The notes beneath the pieces were generated by a model. That model worked only from the letters and a program-made list of their open reading frames with translations, did no database searches and was not told the origin of the DNA. The position numbers were made by a program, and so were the translations under genes. From Salirhabdus euzebyi (lineage in GTDB: Bacteria; Bacillota; Bacilli; Bacillales; Alkalibacillaceae): a DNA stretch of 64,000 bases. The stretch is taken from NCBI RefSeq assembly GCF_014207435.1, contig NZ_JACHGH010000001.1:1-64000 (forward strand), read 5' to 3'. Position 1 is the stretch's first letter. Every line of letters starts with the position of its first letter. Of the stretch, positions 1-7,636 are shown in pieces.

Positions 1-73
1 AGGTAGATAGGTCCGAGGTGGAAGCGTGGTGACACGTGCAGCTGACGGATACTAATCAATCGAGGACTTAACT
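1..73 (+). rRNA. rrl: 23S ribosomal RNA, 3' end (partial)
   Basis: The first ~70 bases match the conserved 3' end of Firmicutes 23S rRNA, including the sarcin-distal tail that ends in GAGGACTTAA. The gene begins outside the window, and the exact 3' end is uncertain by a few bases. About 135 bases of spacer separate it from the 5S gene, as in a standard 16S-23S-5S operon. Confidence 0.93.
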
Positions 74-208
74 TAAATCTTTAAACCACACACATACTTG
101 ATCTTGTTTCCGATTCTTATCTAGTTTTGAAGGTGCTTGAAAAATTTACCCCTTGAATTTTTGTGAAAACAAGATATAATATTTGTTGTCACTAAAAATT
201 AAGGTTTG

Positions 209-324
209 TCTGGTGGCGATGGCGAAGAGGTCACACCTGTACCCATTCCGAACACAGAAGTTAAGCTCTTCAGCGCCGATGGTAGTTGGGGTTCTTCCCC
301 TGCGAGAGTAGGACGCTGCCAGGC
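209..324 (+). rRNA. rrf: 5S ribosomal RNA
   Basis: This is a 116-nt sequence with the typical Bacillus 5S features: an outer stem made by TCTGG at the start and CCAGG at the end, the loop motif CCGAACACAGAAGTTAAGC, and the AGTAGGACGC tail. It follows 23S in the same direction and is followed directly by the tRNA cluster, so it is co-transcribed with the rRNA operon. Confidence 0.96.
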
Positions 325-409
325 TACATACCACTTTTATAGTGGTAATAGAATTAAACGATGGCACTATTGATCGTTGCGAGTATGCACTCTCTAAGGT
401 TAATATTAT

Positions 410-484
410 TCCACCGTAGCTCAGTGGTAGAGCAATCGGCTGTTAACCGATTGGTCGTAGGTTCGAATCCTACCGGTGGAGCCA
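410..484 (+). tRNA. tRNA-Asn (GTT)
   Basis: The cloverleaf is complete: acceptor TCCACCG pairs with CGGTGGA, the anticodon loop CTGTTAA carries GTT, the T-loop is GTTCGAATC, and CCA is encoded. It is the first of 15 tRNA genes downstream of the rRNA operon. Confidence 0.96.
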
Positions 485-486
485 TG

Positions 487-578
487 GGAGAGCTGTCCGA
501 GTGGCCGAAGGAGCACGATTGGAAATCGTGTAGGCTGCTAAAGCGGTCTCGAGGGTTCGAATCCCTCGCTCTCCGCCA
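487..578 (+). tRNA. tRNA-Ser (GGA)
   Basis: This is a long (class II) tRNA of 92 nt with an extended variable arm. The acceptor GGAGAGC pairs with GCTCTCC, the anticodon is GGA, and CCA is encoded. It starts three bases after the tRNA-Asn CCA. Confidence 0.96.
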
Positions 579-594
579 TTACAACTTTAACTTA

Positions 595-669
595 GGCCCG
601 TTGGTCAAGCGGTTAAGACACCGCCCTTTCACGGCGGTAACACGGGTTCGAATCCCGTACGGGTCACCA
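595..669 (+). tRNA. tRNA-Glu (TTC)
   Basis: Acceptor GGCCCGT pairs with ACGGGTC, with one G-U pair. The anticodon loop CTTTCAC gives TTC, and CCA is encoded. Confidence 0.96.
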
Positions 670-681
670 CTTAGAAACATT

Positions 682-757
682 GGAGGATTAGCTCAGCTGG
701 GAGAGCACCTGCCTTACAAGCAGGGGGTCGGCGGTTCGATCCCGTCATCCTCCACCA
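682..757 (+). tRNA. tRNA-Val (TAC)
   Basis: Acceptor GGAGGAT pairs with ATCCTCC, the anticodon loop CTTACAA carries TAC, and CCA is encoded. Confidence 0.96.
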
Positions 758-861
758 TAAAACTTTTTAAAAAAGTAGTCAACATCAAAAGCTTTGCTGC
801 ATATAATAGCTTTTGTGGGCACAAAAAAGCATCATTAATTTAATCGCGAAAGCGACATTAT

Positions 862-938
<77 letters not shown>

Positions 939-1074
939 AATTTATTCATCTTTACAACGTTGAGTAACATCTTCGTTAAGATGAAATTAGTAGTACCCGG
1001 AAGGGTGCAACCAATTTAATTACCGAGACTACGTAGCAATACGAATAGCGAGGTAATATTATTTTATTCATTAT

Positions 1075-1151
1075 GGTCCGGTAGTTCAGTTGGTTAGAAT
1101 GCCTGCCTGTCACGCAGGAGGTCGCGGGTTCGAGTCCCGTCCGGACCGCCA
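1075..1151 (+). tRNA. tRNA-Asp (GTC)
   Basis: Acceptor GGTCCGG pairs with CCGGACC, the anticodon is GTC in the loop CTGTCAC, and CCA is encoded. Confidence 0.96.
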
Positions 1152-1209
1152 TTTTAGGTTTTAAATCTATTGGCACATCATCTTAATATATAACTTCACT
1201 TTACATAGT

Positions 1210-1285
<76 letters not shown>

Positions 1286-1290
1286 CTAAA

Positions 1291-1366
<76 letters not shown>

Positions 1367-1383
1367 GTAACTGTTTTTATTAT

Positions 1384-1468
1384 GGAGGGGTAGCGAAGTG
1401 GCTAAACGCGGCGGACTGTAAATCCGCTCCCTCAGGGTTCGGCGGTTCGAATCCGTCCCCCTCCACCA
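1384..1468 (+). tRNA. tRNA-Tyr (GTA)
   Basis: This is a class II tRNA with a long variable arm (CCCTCAGGG). The anticodon is GTA, acceptor GGAGGGG pairs with CCCCTCC, and CCA is encoded. Confidence 0.96.
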
Positions 1469-1489
1469 TTTTTGTTTTCACTTATTTGT

Positions 1490-1564
1490 AGGGGTATAGT
1501 TCAAAGGCTAGAACAGCGGTCTCCAAAACCGCCGATGTGGGTTCGAGTCCTACTACCCCTGCCA
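1490..1564 (+). tRNA. tRNA-Trp (CCA)
   Basis: Acceptor AGGGGTA pairs with TACCCCT, the discriminator is G, the anticodon loop CTCCAAA gives CCA, and the 3' CCA is encoded. Confidence 0.96.
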
Positions 1565-1594
1565 TTTTCATTCTTATATATAAACTAAAATTAT

Positions 1595-1668
1595 GGCGGT
1601 TATGGCGAAGTGGTTAACGCACCGGATTGTGGTTCCGGCATACGTGGGTTCGATCCCCACTAATCGCC
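1595..1668 (+). tRNA. tRNA-His (GTG)
   Basis: The anticodon is GTG. The extra G at position -1 (first base) pairs with C73, as in all tRNA-His. The gene does not encode the 3' CCA (CCT follows), so CCA must be added by nucleotidyltransferase, unlike most neighbours in this cluster. Confidence 0.95.
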
Positions 1669-1697
1669 CTCTGCTTTATTTTTGTTTTATGGTTTGT

Positions 1698-1772
1698 TGG
1701 GCCATAGCCAAGCGGTAAGGCATCGGATTTTGATTCCGTGATGCGCTGGTTCGAATCCAGCTGGCCCAGCCA
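1698..1772 (+). tRNA. tRNA-Gln (TTG)
   Basis: Acceptor TGGGCCA pairs with TGGCCCA, the anticodon is TTG, and CCA is encoded. Confidence 0.96.
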
Positions 1773-1780
1773 TTTTCTAT

Positions 1781-1855
1781 GCGGAAGTAGTTCAGTGGTA
1801 GAACACCACCTTGCCAAGGTGGGGGTCGCGGGTTCGAATCCCGTCTTCCGCTCCA
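1781..1855 (+). tRNA. tRNA-Gly (GCC)
   Basis: Acceptor GCGGAAG pairs with CTTCCGC, the anticodon is GCC, and CCA is encoded. Confidence 0.96.
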
Positions 1856-1866
1856 TTTTTATATTC

Positions 1867-1940
<74 letters not shown>

Positions 1941-1949
1941 TATAAAAAT

Positions 1950-2031
1950 GCCGGTGTGGCGGAATTGGCAGACGCGCACGACTCAAAATCGTGTTCCTTC
2001 GGGAGTACCAGTTCGACCCTGGTCACCGGTA
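1950..2031 (+). tRNA. tRNA-Leu (CAA)
   Basis: This is a class II tRNA with the variable arm TTCCTTCGGGAG. The anticodon is CAA, acceptor GCCGGTG pairs with CACCGGT (one G-U), and no CCA is encoded. It is the last tRNA of the cluster and is followed by a terminator. Confidence 0.95.
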
Positions 2032-2050
2032 TCTTAGAAACAGAAATAAA

Positions 2051-2094
2051 AGGCCAGTAAATGTTTATATCTTAACATTTACTGGCCTTTTTTA
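2051..2094 (+). terminator. Rho-independent terminator of the rRNA-tRNA operon
   Basis: A perfect 15-bp stem (AGGCCAGTAAATGTT with its complement) closes an 8-base loop and is followed by a run of T. It lies 20 bases after tRNA-Leu and ends the rRNA-tRNA transcript. Confidence 0.95.
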
Positions 2095-2215
2095 CATACT
2101 TCTACTTTACTATTTTTGTGATTTCTCTTTAAGCTAATACTTTATCATTTAGGGTAAATGCAAGTTAATCATATCGTAAGTATTTTCATCTTAGATATAT
2201 TTTACATGCTGTTCA

Positions 2216-2395
2216 TTAAAAGTGTCGGTTCGACCGCTCTGATTTTCCTCCAATAAAAATGCCACACTTGAGTACTCATCTTCTCTCCAAGTCAAGACTA
2301 AGTAGTGTGGAAGTCTTGAGATGGCAGAACGACATGTAGGATTCTGTAGTCGTTTCAAGTTTAGTTAGTTTCTCACAACGAAATTTCTAACTAGC
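2216..2395 (-). ncRNA. Candidate omega RNA / right-end region of the TnpB element
   Basis: On the minus strand, the 175 bases after the tnpB stop codon form several hairpins. TAGTTAG pairs with CTAACTA around an inner TTTC/GAAA, AAGACT pairs with AGTCTT, and CCACACT pairs at distance with AGTGTGG. A small hairpin (CGGT-CGA-ACCG) followed by T runs lies near 2216-2240. TnpB guide RNAs are known to start inside the 3' end of tnpB and run through the right end of the element. Position and structure fit, but the scaffold/guide boundary cannot be seen. Confidence 0.4.
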
Positions 2396-3830
2396 CTGAG
2401 CGAGGCAAATAATTGTTGTTCTTTATCCACGAATTCTTTTTTCCGAATGTGGCTTCACCTTTATAAGTAAAATGATTAAGCTTTTCTTTATAGATAGTAG
2501 TATCTAAAATATAACCAGCTTTCTGAGCAATATTAACACTAGAATTAATGTCCCTCAGTATTTCAGTACCACAATTCTTACAAATAAAAGTACGAATGTT
2601 GGGTTCTTTTTTTTCAGAATCTCCACATACACAACATTTTTTTGTCGTATTATGTTCATCTATTTTTAAATAGTACTTTTTCTGTTTAACTGCTATCCAT
2701 TCTAATATACGACGAAATTCTCCTATCTTTCCTTGATTTAACATAGATCTTTTCATATTTGAGTATGAGGCACTTTTATTAGATGGTGTATAGTCCCCAA
2801 TAATAACTAAATCATATTTTCGATACAATGAATGTGCTATTGAATACAACGCTGTCTTAATTTGTTCTCGACGTTTGTTGTAAGCACGGTTCAATGCATC
2901 ATTTATCCTATTCCATCGTGGACTGTGGACAGTGTATGTGTTTAAATACTGAGTTTCTCTTATACGATATTTCTTCTCACATAAGTCTCGACGTGCTTTT
3001 AAGATATCAATTATATTATCCCAATATCTTATCATCTTGATGTTACTAAATTCTATTGAATCACCTTTATAATCAATTCCAGCAAAGAAGTTTTTGTGAT
3101 TAGGATCTAAAGCAATCCACTTTAAGTTCGTGGGTATAACAACCTTTTCTTCTACATATTTGGGCTTCTTGGGTAGCTCCTTATTCTCAAGTTTCGCTTG
3201 ATTGTAATTTTTTCTATATAATGACATCGATTTTTTAAATTCAATTTCTTTTATGGAACATCTCTCAATGGTGAATATCGCAAAAAATTGGTTTCCGTAT
3301 TCTTTACATATTCTAAGATTCTTCATAATTTCGCCATCATCTAGTTGTAGCTTTTCTCTAAGTTTTCCTATCACAGAAGGATTTTTCTTCCCTTTTTTCC
3401 TCTCTAATCCTGGTATATTTCCAAGTGAAATAGAAATATTTCTCCCATTATTTAATATATTCCAACCTTTATAAGGTTCATCATATACTAGACTGAACCA
3501 CGCTTTTTTCCAACTTCTATATTTGGGATAACTAGCATTATTATTAAAGTAACTTTTGTAAGCCTTGAGTAATCTAGTAGAGGCTTCTTTTAAAACAGAG
3601 GAAAATACAGAATTTAAAAATGGATATTTGTTTTTTAATGAAACTCCATAATTTCTTAAATTCCTTCCTTCTAATAACCTCAACGAATTATTATTTGTTT
3701 CATAGTCCTCTTTACAAATTGTTAGTAACTGGTTATAAAACCAATTACAAATTTTACTTTGGCCGTCTAGTATAAAGCTGTCATTTTTTGAAAATTTTAC
3801 TTGTATTTTCCGGCAATATGTTAGACTCAT
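2391..3830 (-). CDS. tnpB: IS1341-type TnpB, RNA-guided endonuclease with rearranged RuvC site
   Basis: This is a 479-aa TnpB (OrfB of the IS200/IS605 superfamily) with no tnpA transposase next to it. The start is ATG, eight bases after AAAGGAGGTG. The RuvC-I aspartate lies in ALDPNHKNF (~residue 241). The usual RuvC-II glutamate position is occupied by glycine (VIIGDYTPS, ~345), while a glutamate sits 47 residues later in KIDEHNTTKK (~392), just before the zinc-ribbon CCVCG...CKNCG. The RuvC-III aspartate is in RDINSS (~420). A relocated glutamate is described for Fanzor proteins and some TnpBs, so the protein may still be an active omega-RNA-guided nuclease. A nuclease-dead derivative is the alternative. 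Confidence 0.85.
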   Translation of the reverse strand: MSLTYCRKIQVKFSKNDSFILDGQSKICNWFYNQLLTICKEDYETNNNSLRLLEGRNLRNYGVSLKNKYPFLNSVFSSVLKEASTRLLKAYKSYFNNNASYPKYRSWKKAWFSLVYDEPYKGWNILNNGRNISISLGNIPGLERKKGKKNPSVIGKLREKLQLDDGEIMKNLRICKEYGNQFFAIFTIERCSIKEIEFKKSMSLYRKNYNQAKLENKELPKKPKYVEEKVVIPTNLKWIALDPNHKNFFAGIDYKGDSIEFSNIKMIRYWDNIIDILKARRDLCEKKYRIRETQYLNTYTVHSPRWNRINDALNRAYNKRREQIKTALYSIAHSLYRKYDLVIIGDYTPSNKSASYSNMKRSMLNQGKIGEFRRILEWIAVKQKKYYLKIDEHNTTKKCCVCGDSEKKEPNIRTFICKNCGTEILRDINSSVNIAQKAGYILDTTIYKEKLNHFTYKGEATFGKKNSWIKNNNYLPRSG

Positions 3831-4075
3831 CCTCTCACCTCCTTTAGTAGAACATTTGTTCTATTATTATAACATTTTATTCATCTATTTCATTTAAAAT
3901 ATATTAATTAAACAGAAGTATGAGTCAATATGTGTCTTTAAAGAGTTGAATAGATAAAATCCTTATGGCACGACTAAATATTGGGAATAAAAGGGTATTT
4001 ATTGTCTAAGGTAGAAATAAAATATATTATAAACAACACATAATTGAATGTATGCGTTCGGAAGGGTTGTGTTTT

Positions 4076-4351
4076 GTGCCAACACTACCTGAAGCAGTTA
4101 TTGTAGCGTTTTATGCACTAGGTGGGGAACGAAATATAAAAGAATTTGAAGATTGGATTTACGAGAGCTACGGGGATAGGTGGAAGGATATAGGTACACG
4201 TATGTCAGATATGGTATCTGTTTCCCACAGAGGAAATGCCTCTTCAAAAAATCAACCAAAGTATTGTGTTTTAATTAAAGTTTCAAGAGGAAAGTATTGT
4301 CTCATAGAGGACGAAATAAATAAAGAAGACTTGAAGTTACAAATCTATTAG
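4076..4351 (+). CDS. Winged-helix-like protein of duplicated cassette, copy 1 (truncated)
   Basis: Gene 1 of the first cassette copy encodes 91 aa. The GTG at 4076 aligns with the ATG of the paralogue at 25442 and has GGAAGGG upstream; an in-frame ATG at 4052 is less likely. The protein is closely related to the first ~80 residues of the 393-aa paralogue (shared LGGERN, YGDRWKDIGTRMSDM and GNASS). It then stops after a short unrelated tail, so about 300 residues are missing. The fold reads as a winged-helix or Mrr-N-like DNA-binding domain, which is an inference from pattern only. The next gene starts 33 bases downstream with its own strong ribosome-binding site. It could be a functional stand-alone domain or a decaying fragment. 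Confidence 0.7.
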   Translation: MPTLPEAVIVAFYALGGERNIKEFEDWIYESYGDRWKDIGTRMSDMVSVSHRGNASSKNQPKYCVLIKVSRGKYCLIEDEINKEDLKLQIY

Positions 4352-4384
4352 ATTTATTTTTATTAGTTACAGAGGAGGATAATT

Positions 4385-5074
4385 ATGAGTAAAATGTTTA
4401 CTCCGACAAAAAGTGCGGAGAATTGGGGGAAACTGCTTGCAGACTATGATAAGCAATGGAAGACGGGATATTCAGCAAAAACTCTAGCTTATTGTTGGGA
4501 AGAAAATCCTCAAGCATTTCCAAAATGCTTGGAAAATGTATTTAAGAAATCCTCTATGCCTATCTTTCAAAATATTGAACTTCTTTTTGGTTTTCCAGAG
4601 TACAAAGTCCATCTGCCTGGGGGAAATAGAGCTTCTCAAAATGATATTTTCGTTATTGCAAAAGGGGATGGGGAGCTTATCGCCATTATGGTTGAAGGAA
4701 AAGTTTCGGAGTCATTCGATAAGACAGTAGTAGAATGGTTAGGTAATGACCCTAGCCTTGGTAAAAGGGAAAGACTGACATTCCTAACTAAAGACCTTCA
4801 ACTAACTGAAAAAGAAGTATCTGACATTAGGTATCAATTATTGCATCGAACTGTATCTGCAATGTTAGAAGCAAAAAAACTTAATGCTCCTAATGCACTA
4901 ATGCTAGTACATTCATTTGGTGAGAATTATGAAGGATTTGATGATTATCATGCATTTGTAAAACTATTTGGATTACATGCTAGTAAAGAAGAAATCATGG
5001 GACCAGTCTTTTTAAATGGAATTCACGTTTATTTTGGATGGGTTACTGGTAATCCGAAATTTCTTATAAAGTAG
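4385..5074 (+). CDS. PD-(D/E)XK-like protein of duplicated cassette, copy 1
   Basis: Gene 2 of the cassette encodes 229 aa from an ATG 8 bases after GAGGAGG. It has the same length as its paralogue at 26697 and aligns with it end to end. A possible nuclease core is visible: Asp87 in SQNDIFV, then Glu104 and Lys106 in MVEGKV, which is the D...E-x-K spacing of PD-(D/E)XK enzymes and is present in both copies. I believe the family is catalogued as a domain of unknown function (possibly DUF6946) but could not check this. There is no signal peptide or membrane segment. Its strict pairing with the winged-helix gene upstream and the 111-aa gene downstream suggests one functional unit, probably anti-phage, which is inference. 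Confidence 0.75.
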   Translation: MSKMFTPTKSAENWGKLLADYDKQWKTGYSAKTLAYCWEENPQAFPKCLENVFKKSSMPIFQNIELLFGFPEYKVHLPGGNRASQNDIFVIAKGDGELIAIMVEGKVSESFDKTVVEWLGNDPSLGKRERLTFLTKDLQLTEKEVSDIRYQLLHRTVSAMLEAKKLNAPNALMLVHSFGENYEGFDDYHAFVKLFGLHASKEEIMGPVFLNGIHVYFGWVTGNPKFLIK

Positions 5075-5139
5075 CAATCTAATCCATCTGTAGAACAACT
5101 AAGAGATGGTATTTCAAATAAAGGATGAGGTGGACGAAC

Positions 5140-5475
5140 ATGGCTAAACCTTGGAAAGATGATCAAGAATACCTGCTTAATTCTATTTTAGAGTATCGTA
5201 GTTTAATAAATGGTAAAGATGATAAAGAGGCAAGGCGTATTACGGAAAAATTTGCCAAGGAAATACAAAACTGTAATCCTGAACTAAAGCATAGAACAGT
5301 ACAATCTATTGTTGAGCGTCTCCCATATTTAGATAACCTTCTAGCAGGTGTATTTGAGAAAGACAATTATGCTAATAAAGATCAGAACTTGTACGCAAAA
5401 ATGGAAAGGGAAAATAATGATACAACTCCTAATTACTGTAATACCAGGCATTCATATAATGGGGCAATTAGGTAG
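5140..5475 (+). CDS. Conserved 111-aa protein of duplicated cassette, copy 1
   Basis: Gene 3 of the cassette. ATG 5140 is chosen because it is preceded by GAGGTGGACGAAC, matching the arrangement before the 111-aa paralogue at 27547; the in-frame ATG at 5125 lacks a site. The protein begins MAKPWKDDQEYL, is rich in charged helices, and has a conserved C-terminal tail NTRHSYNGAIR. It has no recognised domain. High conservation between the copies (for example ELKHRT and SIVERLPYLDNLLAGVF) shows that the sequence is under constraint. Its role is unknown; a small partner or regulator of the neighbouring nuclease-like proteins is a guess. Confidence 0.75.
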   Translation: MAKPWKDDQEYLLNSILEYRSLINGKDDKEARRITEKFAKEIQNCNPELKHRTVQSIVERLPYLDNLLAGVFEKDNYANKDQNLYAKMERENNDTTPNYCNTRHSYNGAIR

Positions 5476-5526
5476 GACCATGATTAGTGAATTAGAGTTG
5501 ATTATAGATCCAAAGGAGAGAAACAA

Positions 5527-6501
5527 TTGTACAATATCAAAAATATAGAGGCGATTCCAATTGAACCTACAAGTTTTTCTGAATTACAGATGACTGAACA
5601 TGATATAGAAGAACTAATTAAGAATAATACCAATTTAATTGCAGAAGATGAATCAATGTTAATCGTGGGACAACAGGTGAGAAACTCTAGTAATGGTATT
5701 TGTGATTTAGTCGGATTAAATCAAAATGGTGATTTGGTTCTCATTGAAATTAAAAGAGACCGAAAAGATATTGAAACAAGAAAAGAGGCATTTGAATTTC
5801 AAGCCATTCGTTATGCAGCAGGATTTGCAACAATAAAAGATATCGATGATTTAATTAGTAAAATTTATGCTCCTTTTTTGGAGAAAAAAAACAATAATAA
5901 GAACAAATATACATTAACGATTACAGAGCAAGCCAATCGAAATGTGGTCTCCTTTTTTCAAGAAAACAATATTGCGATTGAGGATTTCAATCAGCGGCAG
6001 CAAATCATCCTGGTTGCTTCTGACTTCGATGCTCAAACAAAATCGGCAGTTGCCTGGCTTAACAGTAATGGTGTAGAAATGTACTGCTATAAATTGATTC
6101 CATATAAAATAAAGGATGAATTATATATCGAAAGTAAAAAGGTCCTTCCATTAGACCGCTATGAAGATTATTATGTTGATTTAACGAACAAAACAACGAC
6201 TTCAAAAATTAAACGAAAAAGGCAATCCAACCGTCGTAACTTGCCAAGAATTGATGCAATGTTGGATTGGGGAGTCGTTAAAGAAGGAGACCTTCTTAAG
6301 GCAAAAAATCATGATTCCACTGCTACCTTATTGGGGAACGGAAATGTAGAAGTCACCGGAGAAGAAAGATCAATTCAGCAGTGGTTAAGAGAAGTAACTG
6401 GTTGGTCATCTGTTGAAACCTATGCTTTCACTGTGCATATGGAAAAAGGGAAGACATTGTCAGAAATAAGAAGAGATTATATGGATAAGATGGAACAGTA
6501 G
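5527..6501 (+). CDS. NucS/RecB-like PD-(D/E)XK nuclease with RAMA-like C-terminus
   Basis: Gene 4 of cassette copy 1 encodes 324 aa from a TTG start after AAAGGAGAG. The N-terminal nuclease core is clear: Asp60 (GICDLVG), Glu74 and Lys76 (LIEIKRD), then Gln92 and Tyr96 (FQAIRYA), the QxxxY motif of RecB/NucS-type PD-(D/E)XK enzymes. A basic linker (KIKRKRQSNRR) leads to the last ~85 residues (MLDWGVVKEGDLL...GKTLSEIRRDY), which resemble RAMA/DUF4357 domains associated with modified-DNA recognition. The inference is a DNA endonuclease, perhaps modification-dependent. A paralogue exists only as a relic after cassette copy 2. A palindromic terminator follows at 6675. Confidence 0.8.
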   Translation: MYNIKNIEAIPIEPTSFSELQMTEHDIEELIKNNTNLIAEDESMLIVGQQVRNSSNGICDLVGLNQNGDLVLIEIKRDRKDIETRKEAFEFQAIRYAAGFATIKDIDDLISKIYAPFLEKKNNNKNKYTLTITEQANRNVVSFFQENNIAIEDFNQRQQIILVASDFDAQTKSAVAWLNSNGVEMYCYKLIPYKIKDELYIESKKVLPLDRYEDYYVDLTNKTTTSKIKRKRQSNRRNLPRIDAMLDWGVVKEGDLLKAKNHDSTATLLGNGNVEVTGEERSIQQWLREVTGWSSVETYAFTVHMEKGKTLSEIRRDYMDKMEQ

Positions 6502-6674
6502 AAATAGGTATATAAGGGATCCTTATGCTCATATGAACATATATTCATAAGGGGTTATACCCCCTTCATACCCAGTGTAACGCGTGAAATAGTACATATT
6601 TAGTTTTATAACTGGTAACAGCCCGATGTTGGTGGGTGTATAGAAAACGTGAAAAATCATACCTTTTGATTAGT

Positions 6675-6710
6675 AAAGCCGCTTAAGTTATATCTTAAGC
6701 GGCTTTAAAT
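6675..6710. terminator. Bidirectional terminator
   Basis: A perfect 13-bp palindromic stem, AAAGCCGCTTAAG with its complement around a 6-base loop, has A/T runs on both sides. It separates the convergent nuclease gene (ends 6501) and the DJ-1/PfpI gene (minus strand, ends 6714). A near-identical stem occurs at 14799-14829. Confidence 0.8.
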
Positions 6711-6713
6711 GTC

Positions 6714-7223
6714 TTAATTTAACAATTTCAATGATTCAAGATTAAAAGCCGGGATATCTTTTGGCTCTCGACTTGTTACGATATTTTGACTCACTACTAC
6801 TTCTTCATCTTTGTAGTTTGCACCTGCATTTCTTAAGTCCACACGAATGGATTTAAAGCCTGTCATATCCACACCTTTTAATAGGTCCGTATCAATTAAT
6901 ACTTGAGGACCATGGCAAATGGCGAACACTGGTTTTCCTTCTTGGATAAATGTTTTTGCAAATTGACCAAAACGGTCGTCTACACGCAGTAGATCTGGAG
7001 AGAATCCACCAGGAATAAGTAAAGCATCAAAGTCTGCAGGATTTACTTCACTAATACCTTTATCGATTGTGATTGTTTCTCCCTTTTTTCCCGTTACAGT
7101 TTTCCCTGCTTCTTTTTCAATGGTAATGACTTCATGACCAGCATCTCGAAAAGCCTCTGCAGGTTCCGTGAACTCCACATCCTCAAACAAGTCTGTAACT
7201 AGGGTTGCAATCTTTTTACTCAT
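6714..7223 (-). CDS. DJ-1/PfpI family protein (YfkM/YraA-like stress protein)
   Basis: This 169-aa cytoplasmic protein belongs to the PfpI branch of the DJ-1 superfamily, like B. subtilis general stress proteins YfkM and YraA. The nucleophile elbow AICHGP places Cys103-His104 at the active site, and LIPGGF (~70-75) is the conserved strand-turn. The length is full for the family. Members act as deglycase/glyoxalase-type stress proteins or putative peptidases; the substrate is not predictable here. Start ATG is preceded by AAAGAGGAGG. It is a single gene, convergent with the nuclease gene. Confidence 0.92.
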   Translation of the reverse strand: MSKKIATLVTDLFEDVEFTEPAEAFRDAGHEVITIEKEAGKTVTGKKGETITIDKGISEVNPADFDALLIPGGFSPDLLRVDDRFGQFAKTFIQEGKPVFAICHGPQVLIDTDLLKGVDMTGFKSIRVDLRNAGANYKDEEVVVSQNIVTSREPKDIPAFNLESLKLLN

Positions 7224-7636
7224 TGTTTATTCCTCCTCTTTCAGAATCTACTTGTCCATATAAGGACAATGAGAGTTCAGTATAATAGCTATTTGATGTA
7301 AATGCACAAATTTTGCTCACTGCTGTTTAAGAGAAGAGACCTAATATAAACAAGATAAGAATATACTAGTTTAAGTCGTTCATATACAGGGAAGTAATCA
7401 CAGAAGGAAAAGTAAGATTTTATTAGTTTCTAAGATTGCTAGAACAAAAATATAATTTTTATGTGGTAGTTCAAACATAACCATTTCTGTTTCACCAAAT
7501 AGAGTTAATTAGAACCGCTAAAAAAATGGTTTACTGACTGAAATTTTTGGTGGGGAGTCGCATTAATAATTTTGCTCATGTAATCCATATACCTCTAGTA
7601 CGCACCTTGGAACAAAATCAATGAAAGGAGAATCCT
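7224..7636. other. 413-bp intergenic region, divergent promoters expected
   Basis: No coding sequence or RNA is recognisable. It lies between the divergent PfpI gene and the ABC transporter operon, so it must carry both promoters. A stretch at ~7547-7575 (TTTGGTGGGGAGT then AATAAT) resembles one at 48651-48680 between defence genes. I could not pick a convincing -35/-10 pair. Confidence 0.4.

Noticed and set aside
361-843. 160-codon open frame across the first tRNA genes
   Set aside because: It runs through four tRNA genes and their spacers; the codons are tRNA sequence, so it is a spurious frame. The same holds for open frames over 976-1986 on the minus strand.
2216-2262. GTCGGTTCGACCG resembling a tRNA T-arm next to the TnpB element
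   Set aside because: No acceptor, anticodon or D-arm can be built around it. It is better explained as a hairpin of the element's end.
4385-6501. Classical type I, II or III restriction-modification system
   Set aside because: No methylase, no HsdS-type specificity subunit and no SF2 motor occur in either cassette copy.
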